From: CAZTDD01 sp964612675
GTDB lineage: Bacteria; Hinthialibacterota; Hinthialibacteria; Hinthialibacterales; JAKPRU01
DNA: 6,829 nt
Direction: 5' to 3'
Assembly: GCA_964612675.1 (NCBI GenBank)
Contig: CAZTDD010000204.1
Location: 1 to 6,829 of the forward strand
A program made the position numbers and the translations under genes. Position 1 is the stretch's first letter, and each line of letters begins with the position of its first letter. Under the pieces are notes generated by a model. The model was given only the letters and a program-made list of their open reading frames with translations, did not search any database and was not told the origin of the DNA. Positions 1 through 6,336 of this stretch are shown here, piece after piece.

Positions 1-83
1 GAGGTTAGGAGGGGGTTGAGAGCCGTTCCGCCAAGCTTTCACCGCATCGTAAAGACCGGGGGAGGTGTAGGAGGAGGTTGAAA
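1..83. repeat. Two imperfect purine-rich direct repeats
   Basis: Bases 1-19 and 62-81 share the pattern GAGGT-(G)-TAGGAGG-(A/G)-GGTTGA, differing by one inserted base and one substitution. The second copy overlaps the arm of an inverted repeat (67-73 with 85-91, GTAGGAG/CTCCTAC). No coding frame with support crosses this stretch. The first copy starts at the window edge, so a longer array to the left cannot be excluded. The function is unknown. It could be part of an intergenic repeat family or simply low-complexity purine-rich DNA. Confidence 0.4.
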
Positions 84-166
84 ACTCCTACCGCGTAGGG
101 TGGGCTGAAGGGCGTCGTTTGGCACCATTCCCTCCGGCCAATGATCACCTAAGCCCTTAGCCCACC
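81..166 (-). terminator. Possible terminator hairpins after signalling operon
   Basis: Nine bases past the stop of the sigma54 activator, read on the minus strand, there is a long stem. Bases 99-106 pair with 159-166 and 108-113 with 153-158, giving 14 pairs with one bulged base (107). A smaller inner stem pairs 119-123 with 137-141. A second small hairpin follows (87-91 with 95-99, three-base loop) and is followed on the minus strand by AGTTTTC (86-80, roughly). The U-tract is short, so this may be a weak intrinsic terminator or an RNA 3'-end stabilising structure rather than a classical terminator. The pairing is seen directly; the role is inferred from position. Confidence 0.35.
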
Positions 167-175
167 AACACTTGC

Positions 176-2284
176 CTAATCGATGGGAGGCGTGAGTTGG
201 TATTCCTTGATCCAGCGCGCGATCGTGTTCCGATGGACGCCGAGCCGTCTTGCCGCCCGGGACCGATTCCACCCCACTGAGTCGAGAACCTGCTTCAACT
301 TGTCGCTGTCGGGAACCTGGGATTCGGACGACTCATCTTCCGACGATTCTTGCTGAGCCGCTTTCAGGTCGGGCGGAAGATGATCCACGGTGATATACCC
401 CTTATGACACAACACGACGGCATGTTCGATAGCGTTTTCCAGCTGCCTGACGTTTCCAGGCCAATCGTAATTCACCAGGATCTCCATCGCCGCCGGATCG
501 ATGTCATCTACAGCCCGGTCCAGCCGCTTTTTGTAGCGATCCAGAAAGTGATTCACAAGTAGTGGGATATCCTCGCGCCGTTCGCGCAAAGGAGGCAGGA
601 AAATCTTGATCACATTCAGACGGTAATAAAGATCCTCTCGGAACGAGCCCTGTTTGACCAGCTGAGCAAGATCGCGATTTGTTGCGGCGATAATGCGCAC
701 GTCGATCTTAATCGGCTCCGAAGAGCCGACTCGTTCGATCTCCCGTTCCTGGATCACACGCAACAAACGCTGCTGCAGCTGTTGAGAGACGTCGCCGATC
801 TCGTCCAGAAATAGGGTGCCCCCTTTCGCTATCTCGAATCGGCCTGCCTTATCGTGGGTTGCTCCGGTGAACGCTCCGCGAACATGACCGAACAACTCGC
901 TCTCAAGCAGCGATTCCGGTAAGGCGGCACAATTCACCTTCACCAGGGGGCCTCGTTTCCGCGAACCGTGATGGTGAAGCGCCGCTGCTACGAGCTCTTT
1001 CCCCGTTCCGCTTGGACCTTCCACCAGAACGGTCGTGTCCGTATCGGCCAGCTGATGTACCATCTCGAAAATGCGAAGCATGCATGGGCTTTTTCCAATC
1101 ATTTTCTGGAATGAAAATTTGTCGGCCAATTCTCTTTCCAGCAAATGCAGGCGGCTGATGTCGCGGATTACCAAAACTGCTCCCGCGTCCGATCCTCCCT
1201 TGATCGGGATCACACTGATCACATATACCCATTCTCTGTCTTTTGCCCGATCGCTGACCTGGAATTCACGGACGAATTCGCCTGTTGACAGGCATTTCTC
1301 AACGATGGGGGGAAGAATCTTGCGTTCTTCCCCGCACAGTTCGGTCAATGTGCGGCCGATGGCCGACTCGGGGGCGACTTGAAAAATCGATGCCGCCGCA
1401 CTGTTAATCCCAAGAACGCGGGTTTCATGATCGATGCTGACGATTCCGTCTTGAACGGAATTTCGAAGCTGTTGCTCGAGCATTTCTCGTTCTCGCTCGG
1501 CGCGCTTCCGGTCGGTTATGTCTACAAGGATGCCGACGATTCCGGCTATCTGCCCGCCGGCGTCTTTGTACGTTGTTTTCGACAATAAATAATCCCGCTG
1601 CGTTCCATCCGCGCACAAGAATGGAGATTCATAGCATTTCACTCCGGGATTTCTGAGCAACTCCTCGTCTTGCTCGCGATACCTACGTATCAATTCCTGT
1701 GGAATGACAGAATGCAAATCGTCCAGGGTACGCGAGATGACCTGTTCTTTCGACAATCCAAAAAGTTGGCTGGCAAAGGTGCTGTTACAGCCTCGGTACA
1801 CTCCTTGCAGATCCTTATAAAAAATCGGGTTCGGAATGGTGTCGATCAATGTCTCGAGAAACTCCAGATGACTTTCAAGAGCATGCTGGGCTTCTCTCCG
1901 CTCACGCCGTACCGCTGCGTCGCGAAGCTCCCGTTCGATGGCCGGAACGAGTCGCGCCATGTTGTTTTTCATGATGTAGTCATGCGCGCCGGCCTTCATC
2001 GCCTCAACCGCCGTCTCCTCACCCACCACCCCCGAGACGATAATAAACGGAAGATCGAGTCCGCTGTCATGGAGCGTTTCCAGAGCGGCCGGAGCGCTGA
2101 AATGGGGCAGCCGGTAGTCGGAGACGACGATGTCCCACGGCTCGCTGTCGAGCGAGGCCGACATCTCCTCCGCCGATTCGACACGTTTGCATTCCACGTC
2201 GTATCCGGCACGACGGATCTCACGCAACAGCAGCATCGCGTCGTCTTCGTTGTCTTCTACCAGCAATATTCGTAAATCGCGCAT
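176..2284 (-). CDS. Sigma54-dependent activator, REC-PAS-PAS-AAA+-Fis
   Basis: This 702-residue cytoplasmic response regulator is expected to activate transcription from sigma54 promoters. Residues 1-125 are a receiver domain: acidic pocket E10-D11, phospho-acceptor D56 in VVSDYRLP, S84, and K106. Residues about 140-258 and 265-378 are two PAS domains, the first ending in 'DITDRK'. Residues about 393-625 are the AAA+ domain: Walker A GPSGTGKE (423-430), the sigma54-contacting GAFTGA loop (470-475), Walker B LFLDEIG (D494, E495), conserved arginines near 549-555, and WPGNVRQLEN (608-617). A Ser/Glu-rich linker (about 644-661) leads to a Fis-type helix-turn-helix (about 662-695). All key residues are present. 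The start follows GGGAGAG (2291-2297 on the complement) and abuts the stop of the preceding gene, suggesting translational coupling. NtrC-type regulators commonly go REC-AAA-HTH, so the two intervening PAS domains are an addition. Target promoters are not visible here. Confidence 0.95.
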   Translation of the reverse strand: MRDLRILLVEDNEDDAMLLLREIRRAGYDVECKRVESAEEMSASLDSEPWDIVVSDYRLPHFSAPAALETLHDSGLDLPFIIVSGVVGEETAVEAMKAGAHDYIMKNNMARLVPAIERELRDAAVRRERREAQHALESHLEFLETLIDTIPNPIFYKDLQGVYRGCNSTFASQLFGLSKEQVISRTLDDLHSVIPQELIRRYREQDEELLRNPGVKCYESPFLCADGTQRDYLLSKTTYKDAGGQIAGIVGILVDITDRKRAEREREMLEQQLRNSVQDGIVSIDHETRVLGINSAAASIFQVAPESAIGRTLTELCGEERKILPPIVEKCLSTGEFVREFQVSDRAKDREWVYVISVIPIKGGSDAGAVLVIRDISRLHLLERELADKFSFQKMIGKSPCMLRIFEMVHQLADTDTTVLVEGPSGTGKELVAAALHHHGSRKRGPLVKVNCAALPESLLESELFGHVRGAFTGATHDKAGRFEIAKGGTLFLDEIGDVSQQLQQRLLRVIQEREIERVGSSEPIKIDVRIIAATNRDLAQLVKQGSFREDLYYRLNVIKIFLPPLRERREDIPLLVNHFLDRYKKRLDRAVDDIDPAAMEILVNYDWPGNVRQLENAIEHAVVLCHKGYITVDHLPPDLKAAQQESSEDESSESQVPDSDKLKQVLDSVGWNRSRAARRLGVHRNTIARWIKEYQLTPPID

Positions 2285-2734
2285 TTAGTTCTCTCCCGAT
2301 GACGCGGGCACCTCGTTCAATTCCATCCAGTATGTGCTGATCCGCTGTACGGCCTCCACAAACTCCTCGTAGTCTACCGGCTTACGGATATAGCTGTTCG
2401 CTCCACACTTGTAACCTTCGATCAAGTCCCGCTCCTCTTTCGATGATGTAAGTATGATCACGGGAAGGTAGCGGGTACGTTGGTCGCTCCGTATTTTCGC
2501 CAACACTTGGAATCCGTCCATTTTCGGGAGTTTCAAATCCAGAAGAACAATACACGGTCGACGTTCATTCCAATGAGATTTATCGGAGGAGGTATCAAAA
2601 AGGTGGCTCAATGCGTCCACACCGTCCCTCGCGATGAGCACTTCATTCAAGATGCCGTTCTTCTTCAGCGCTCGTAGGGTAAGGTCGATGTCGTCCTGGT
2701 TGTCTTCCACCAATAGGATTGTCTTGTCGTTCAT
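2285..2734 (-). CDS. Single-domain response regulator, Rcp1-like
   Basis: This 149-residue protein consists of one receiver domain and no output domain. The acidic pocket is E10-D11, the phospho-acceptor D66 in VLLDLKLPKMDG, the switch threonine T96 in LTSS, and the lysine K118 in IRKP. The 'GANSYIRKP' stretch and the C-terminal 'YWMELNEVP' are hallmarks of the Rcp1-type receivers first known as partners of cyanobacterial phytochrome kinases and widespread beside other kinases. It lies 15 bases after the kinase gene, with a good ribosome site (GAAAGGAAG, complement of 2741-2749), and its TAA abuts the ATG of the sigma54 activator. By position it should accept phosphate from the Cache kinase, acting as a phosphate sink, a diffusible messenger to another protein, or a relay intermediate. 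Which of these applies cannot be told from sequence. Confidence 0.95.
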   Translation of the reverse strand: MNDKTILLVEDNQDDIDLTLRALKKNGILNEVLIARDGVDALSHLFDTSSDKSHWNERRPCIVLLDLKLPKMDGFQVLAKIRSDQRTRYLPVIILTSSKEERDLIEGYKCGANSYIRKPVDYEEFVEAVQRISTYWMELNEVPASSGEN

Positions 2735-2749
2735 TGCGATCTTCCTTTC

Positions 2750-4189
2750 CTATTTCATGGCGAAGAAGAACGCGGCCCCCTCTCCCGGTGTTCCCTCCGC
2801 CCAAACACGGCCTCCATGACGATGAACGATCCGCTGGACTGTCGCAAGTCCAATCCCCGTTCCCGGAAAGTCGTCCTCCGCATGGAGGCGTTGAAACGCT
2901 CCGAAGAGTTTATCCGCAAAGGTCATGTCAAAGCCAGCTCCGTTGTCTCGAACAAAGAAGATTTGTTCATTCTCCCCTTCCATTCTCCCGATTTCAATCT
3001 CGCTGCGCTTCGCGTTTTGGCCGGTGAACTTCCATGCGTTACTGATGAGATTTTCCATGGCCAGACCGAGCAACCCCTCGTCGCCCTGGACGAACATATC
3101 TTCGTGAATCTTGAAATCAACCTCGCGCTCCGGTTCTTTGGTCTGGAGTTCGGATGCAATGAACTGGGCGAGATGAGTCAGGTTGACGGTTTCGTAATGC
3201 ATCTCCTTGCGGGTGACACGCGAGAGACGCAAGAGGTCGTCGATCATACGCGCCATCCGCTGGGTATTGGAGCGAATCCGCTGAATATAATGACTCTCTT
3301 CCGTAGACAATTTATCTCGACAATCCTCCAGAACCGCCTGGCTGAATCCATCGATCGCGCGTAGTGGAGCCCGCAAATCGTGAGAAACGGAATACGAAAA
3401 CGCCTCCAGTTCCCGGTTGGCGGTCTGTAGCTGGGCCGTACGCTTGGCGACCCGCTCCTCGAGTTGCTCGTTGAGGCGACGAAGTTCGTCCTCCGCGGCC
3501 CTTCGGCTTCTTTCCAAATTAATTCCGTGATGGATCAGATAGAATGACAACGCCGAAATTACCAGCAGAATCGCCGTCGAATAAAGCGCTAATTTCCGTG
3601 TTTCCGATTGAATGGTTTTCTCGACGTCTTCAATATATACGCCTGTACCGACGATCCACCCCCACTCTTCAAAGCGACTCACATAAGATACTTTGGGCAC
3701 GATTCGGTTCGGATCGTCTTTCCACTGCCACATATAATCGACAAAACCGCTTCCTTTTTCATTAACGACTTCAACAATATCAACGAAAAAAAACTTGCCG
3801 TTTGGGTCAGAGAAATCAGAGACATTCTGACCTATCAAATTCGTTCGATAAGGATGCATAATCACACGAGGTGCCTTATCGATGATGTAAAAATAGTCTT
3901 TGTGTTCGGGGCCGTAGCGAAGATCACGAATGATCGTGATTGCTCGCTCCTGCGCCTCAGTCTGGGTGAGTACCCCTTTTCGTTCGAGATCGTAACATTC
4001 TTCCAAAATGCCGACCGCGATCGTGGTCAGCTCCCGGATCATCTCTTTCTTGCGATCCATGATGGCTGTATGCAGCGACGGCAACACCACCCAGAAGATG
4101 AGCAGGACAAACAGCGCAATAGCCAACACCGCCGGAAGAATAAGGCGAACATGCGGACTGATCGTTTGAGGGCTTCGGACCGACACCAT
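2750..4189 (-). CDS. Cache-domain membrane sensor histidine kinase
   Basis: This 479-residue inner-membrane kinase probably senses an extracytoplasmic ligand. A transmembrane segment lies at about 15-37. An external single-Cache (sCache_2-like) domain follows at about 45-195, with KDYFYIID, MHPYRTNLIGQ, DPNGKFFF and WGWIVGTGVYI, the pattern also seen in chemoreceptors. A second membrane span is at about 201-221. Next comes a coiled coil (about 224-262) with no recognisable HAMP domain. The HisKA domain has the phospho-accepting H270 in SYSVSHDLRAPLR. The ATPase domain has an N-box (MENLISNAWKF, N380/N384), a G1 box DNGAGF (415-420) and a G2 box GTGIGLA (443-449), so it looks catalytically intact. 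The start follows a strong ribosome site GGGGGAGGTG (complement of 4191-4200). It is the first gene of a three-gene operon with two receiver proteins and carries no receiver of its own. The ligand cannot be predicted; Cache domains commonly bind small organic acids or amino acids. Confidence 0.95.
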   Translation of the reverse strand: MVSVRSPQTISPHVRLILPAVLAIALFVLLIFWVVLPSLHTAIMDRKKEMIRELTTIAVGILEECYDLERKGVLTQTEAQERAITIIRDLRYGPEHKDYFYIIDKAPRVIMHPYRTNLIGQNVSDFSDPNGKFFFVDIVEVVNEKGSGFVDYMWQWKDDPNRIVPKVSYVSRFEEWGWIVGTGVYIEDVEKTIQSETRKLALYSTAILLVISALSFYLIHHGINLERSRRAAEDELRRLNEQLEERVAKRTAQLQTANRELEAFSYSVSHDLRAPLRAIDGFSQAVLEDCRDKLSTEESHYIQRIRSNTQRMARMIDDLLRLSRVTRKEMHYETVNLTHLAQFIASELQTKEPEREVDFKIHEDMFVQGDEGLLGLAMENLISNAWKFTGQNAKRSEIEIGRMEGENEQIFFVRDNGAGFDMTFADKLFGAFQRLHAEDDFPGTGIGLATVQRIVHRHGGRVWAEGTPGEGAAFFFAMK

Positions 4190-4244
4190 TCACCTCCCCC
4201 GCGGGTGACGAAGGACATGGAGCGAAACAGGCGATCCTTGCCGG

Positions 4245-4277
4245 GCTCAGGCTGCGCTCAGGTCACGCTCAGGTCAC
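4245..4277. repeat. 11-bp tandem repeat, three units
   Basis: There are three consecutive 11-base units: GCTCAGGCTGC, GCTCAGGTCAC and GCTCAGGTCAC. The last two are identical, and the first shares GCTCAGG. The array lies 56-88 bases upstream of the kinase start. A spacing of about one helical turn would place a repeated protein-binding half-site on one DNA face, so a regulator site is possible. Replication slippage producing a minisatellite is the plain alternative. Confidence 0.6.
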
Positions 4278-4462
4278 CGGTATGTCCCGAATCGCCCCGA
4301 AATTGTACGGAAACAACAGTCAAAGCATTGAGCTAGCTCGCCCGTTTTTCGCTCATTTTTCCTTCGTTTCGACGGTGATACTATCTTGACTTCCTTTTGA
4401 GGAGGAAGGGCTACTCGGCGAATAGCCGTGCTGATTCTATTGCAAATTGCAGTCAGAGGATG

Positions 4463-4479
4463 TGTTGACTGTGTCAACA
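4463..4479. promoter_or_regulatory. 17-bp perfect palindrome, possible operator
   Basis: TGTTGAC-TGT-GTCAACA is an inverted repeat with perfect seven-base arms and a three-base centre. It contains a TTGACT/TTGACA-like hexamer on each strand. I could not pair either with a convincing -10 at 16-18 bases. The symmetry and location between two divergent transcription units fit the binding site of a dimeric repressor or activator. I do not recognise the regulator family from the sequence. Confidence 0.4.
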
Positions 4480-4572
4480 TGGCGCAGTTGTCTCTGTAAG
4501 AAATCGACGACGATTATCGAGGTCCACTCATAAATTCCTGATTTGCAATTACTTAAATCTTGGAGGGGGCGT

Positions 4573-4601
4573 TTGGGAGCAGCTGAAGGCATTGGTATAC
4601 T
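4573..4601 (+). promoter_or_regulatory. Candidate sigma70 promoter for J-protein gene
   Basis: TTGGGA (4573-4578), a 17-base spacer and TATACT (4596-4601) match the housekeeping -35 and -10 consensus at four of six and five of six positions. Transcription would begin near 4608, giving a leader of about 134 bases before the J-protein start. No CIRCE element or clear sigma32 promoter is seen nearby. The call rests on consensus similarity only. Confidence 0.35.
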
Positions 4602-4654
4602 TCTTGATGGTTATGTGCAAGAAGCCCAGGTGCGCCGACAAAACGTCGACGATT

Positions 4655-4696
4655 CCCCGTGCCGGGTTTCCTCACCCGATCTACAGTCGGGCGGGG
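4655..4696 (+). other. Structured leader before J-protein gene
   Basis: An outer stem can form between CCCCG (4655-4659) and CGGGG (4692-4696). Inside it two hairpins compete for the same bases. CGGGT (4663-4667) can pair with ACCCG (4674-4678), or CCCGA (4675-4679) can pair with TCGGG (4687-4691). The structure ends 27 bases before the ribosome site of the J-protein. Alternative pairing could regulate expression, but the stems are short and it matches no riboswitch class I know. Confidence 0.3.
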
Positions 4697-4723
4697 CAAA
4701 ATTGAGATCGCAAGTCAAGTTGT

Positions 4724-4729
4724 GGAGGT
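4724..4729 (+). promoter_or_regulatory. Ribosome binding site of J-protein gene
   Basis: GGAGGT is a strong anti-16S match but sits 12 bases from the ATG at 4742, longer than the usual 5-9. The ATG is still preferred because the J-domain begins directly after it and there is no in-frame start upstream that would fit the family better. Confidence 0.6.
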
Positions 4730-4741
4730 AGCTTAGTCGCC

Positions 4742-5779
4742 ATGGCGGTTAAATATAAAGACTATTACGAAATCCTCGGCGTAAGTCGTGAGGCCAGCCA
4801 GGATGACATCAATAAAGCCTACCGGAAACTCGCCCGCAAGTATCACCCGGACGTAAATCCCGAACCGGAAGGCGAAGAGAAGTTTAAAGAAATCAACGAG
4901 GCATACGAGGTTCTGAAGGACCCCGAGAAGCGCAAGCGATACGATTCCTTGGGCTCGGATTGGGATTCCGGCCAGGATTTCCGTCCACCGCCGGGCTGGG
5001 GCGAAGGCGGTCATTTCGAGTTCTTCACCGACATGGGCGGACACGGAATGGGCGGACAGGGCGCAGGATTTCAGACCTTCGGCGAGAGCGGTTTCAGCGA
5101 CTTTTTCGATATGTTATTCGGCCGGGAAGGCTTCTCATCCTTTGGCGGCGCAGGCCGCGGCCGTCAACGAAGTCCGTTTCAGCAAGCTCAGACCTCCCGG
5201 TCATTTAGGGCACGTGGCCAGGATGTCGAAGCGGAGATGGAAATCTCCCTCGAAGAAGCGTATCGCGGCGGCAAGCGGAATATCGAACTCCAAGTCCAGG
5301 AGCCGAACGAATACGGCCAAATCACACCCCGACGCAAAAAGCTCGACGTCAAAATCCCCCCAGGAACGCGCGACGGCACCCGCATTCGGTTGAGCGGCCA
5401 GGGCGGCCAAGGCATGGGAGGCGGCGATGCCGGCGACTTATATATCCGTGTGAGGCTGCGCCCACATCCTCGCTTCAAAGTGAATGAGTACGACATCGAA
5501 TGCGAACTACCCATCACCCCTTGGGAAGCCGCTCTCGGGGCACAAGTTAAAGCACCGACGCTGGATGGGCCGGTGACTGTCAACGTGCCGGCAGGGGTCA
5601 GCTCCGGGCAGAAACTCCGTCTGCAGGGAAAAGGACTGACGAAGAAAGGCGGTGCGCGCGGAAACCAATACATTTTATTGAAGATAGCGGTTCCGAAAAC
5701 ACTGTCGCCCGACGAGCGTGAAGCGTTCGAGAAATTAGCGCGTGTCTCGAGTTTTCAGCCACGCGAATCGATGAGTTGA
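4742..5779 (+). CDS. Class B J-domain co-chaperone (CbpA-like DnaJ)
   Basis: This 345-residue cytoplasmic co-chaperone should stimulate the ATPase of a DnaK-type Hsp70 and hand it unfolded client proteins. The J-domain covers about 7-71, with the essential HPD at 35-37 between the two main helices. A Gly/Phe-rich linker covers about 72-155, including repeated FGG/GF patches and 'FSDFFDMLFG'. The two C-terminal substrate-binding beta domains follow at about 160-240 and 245-320, with KIPPGTRDGTRIRLSGQG and VNVPAGVSSGQKLRLQGKG. The four CxxCxGxG zinc-binding repeats of class A DnaJ are absent, which makes this the class B (CbpA-like) type; its length is normal for that class. No dnaK, grpE or cbpM is in the window, so it stands apart from the classical chaperone operon. 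It has its own upstream region and converges on the pseudopilin gene. Confidence 0.95.
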   Translation: MAVKYKDYYEILGVSREASQDDINKAYRKLARKYHPDVNPEPEGEEKFKEINEAYEVLKDPEKRKRYDSLGSDWDSGQDFRPPPGWGEGGHFEFFTDMGGHGMGGQGAGFQTFGESGFSDFFDMLFGREGFSSFGGAGRGRQRSPFQQAQTSRSFRARGQDVEAEMEISLEEAYRGGKRNIELQVQEPNEYGQITPRRKKLDVKIPPGTRDGTRIRLSGQGGQGMGGGDAGDLYIRVRLRPHPRFKVNEYDIECELPITPWEAALGAQVKAPTLDGPVTVNVPAGVSSGQKLRLQGKGLTKKGGARGNQYILLKIAVPKTLSPDEREAFEKLARVSSFQPRESMS

Positions 5780-5811
5780 GGCGAGGAATTCCTGCTTTTT
5801 GCGCCGCGCGA

Positions 5812-6318
5812 TCACATTCTTGCCCAGATATAATCGCGTACCGGGTGGCCGGGGACATCGGTGACGAGCATGCCGCCGCTGAAGGTGCCGTTCTCCGGGT
5901 CGTATTTGTATGTCGCAGCCTGTTTCGACGGTCCAAGACTAATTAACTGGCCCGCATAGCCGTTCGGTGTCGGTGTGTATTGATACTCCCAATGAATCGT
6001 CCAAAGCGACCACTCCGCCTGCGGGTTCTTCTTCCCATAGAGACCTTCCTGAAAAACATCCACCGGCCAAATGTTCATGTATGCAATCGGTGTCGTTAGC
6101 GGACAGTGTTGGGTCGGCTCGTGAGTGTGTTTGTGGTAGGTGTTGCGATCCATGCGGTACATCGTCATGGCTTTCAGGAGCGTTTTGTGATCTGCGTACA
6201 TTCGTGTTACTTTTGCCTTTGTTTGCGCTTCCAGGAAATTCGGAACGGCAATCGCTGCGAGAATCCCGATGATAGCAACGACGATCAACAATTCGATTAA
6301 CGTAAACGCCTGCCTCAT
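5812..6318 (-). CDS. Pseudopilin with N-terminal methylation motif
   Basis: This 168-residue secreted or membrane-anchored pilin-like protein has a very short leader, MRQA, followed by the class III signal FTLIELLIVVAIIGILAA. F5 would become residue 1 of the mature protein, and E9 is the conserved glutamate at +5. The position before the cut is alanine (A4) rather than the usual glycine; prepilin peptidases can accept alanine at this position. The hydrophobic helix (about 5-28) embeds the subunit in the membrane before assembly. The remainder, with NFLEAQTKAK, LTTPIAYMN and YDPENGTFSGG, resembles the abundant short pseudopilins (type II secretion GspG/type IV pilin style) of uncultured phyla such as Sumerlaeota and Hydrogenedentota. 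The start has a GGAG site eight bases upstream. It lies 18 bases after the DUF4838 gene and is probably co-transcribed with it. Its exact assembly system is not visible. Confidence 0.9.
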   Translation of the reverse strand: MRQAFTLIELLIVVAIIGILAAIAVPNFLEAQTKAKVTRMYADHKTLLKAMTMYRMDRNTYHKHTHEPTQHCPLTTPIAYMNIWPVDVFQEGLYGKKNPQAEWSLWTIHWEYQYTPTPNGYAGQLISLGPSKQAATYKYDPENGTFSGGMLVTDVPGHPVRDYIWARM

Positions 6319-6336
6319 TTCTGCTTCTCCGTTTTC

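Larger units (their letters stand above)
4190..4741. other. Divergent intergenic control region
   Basis: This is about 550 bases without a supported gene, between the kinase operon (leftward) and the J-protein gene (rightward), so it must hold promoters for both. It contains an 11-bp tandem repeat (4245-4277), a 10-bp palindrome GAGCTAGCTC (4330-4339), an 11-bp palindrome TGCAAATTGCA (4441-4451), a 17-bp palindrome (4463-4479) and a structured leader just before the J-protein. For the kinase operon the only reasonable -10 I see on the minus strand is TACAAT (complement of 4302-4307). It lacks a well-spaced -35, since TTGACT sits only 10 bases upstream, so I do not call a promoter there. The small reading frames in this stretch lack ribosome sites. 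Confidence 0.7.

Noticed and set aside
119..140. TTGGCAC resembling the -24 half of a sigma54 promoter
   Set aside because: There is no GC element at the required spacing after the GG.
1670..2275. 201-codon open frame on the plus strand opposite the sigma54 activator
   Set aside because: It mirrors the receiver and PAS codons of a well-supported gene and shows no family motif or ribosome site.
4213..4240. GG-N10-GC spacing suggestive of a sigma54 promoter
   Set aside because: Flanking bases match the consensus poorly (TGGAGC and AGGCG), so it is likely chance.
3608..4336. 242-codon open frame on the plus strand opposite the kinase gene
   Set aside because: It lies antisense to a clearly conserved kinase, has no recognisable domain and its composition is that of a shadow frame.
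4390..4408. CTTCCT/AGGAAG inverted repeat considered as a terminator or operator
   Set aside because: The stem has only six pairs with no T-tract, in purine/pyrimidine-rich sequence where chance pairing is likely.
4274..4480. 68-codon minus-strand frame in the divergent region
   Set aside because: There is no ribosome site before its ATG, which lies at the edge of a palindrome, and no recognisable protein features.
4543..4731. 62-codon plus-strand frame before the J-protein gene
   Set aside because: It has no ribosome site and overlaps the candidate promoter and structured leader.
5188..5673. 161-codon open frame on the minus strand inside the J-protein gene
   Set aside because: It is antisense to conserved J-protein C-terminal domains; the Pro/Ser/Arg-rich translation looks like a shadow frame.
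5784..5793. AGGAATTCCT palindrome followed by GCTTTTT between convergent genes, considered as a terminator
   Set aside because: It has no room for a loop, leaving only about three usable pairs, so it is not a convincing intrinsic terminator.
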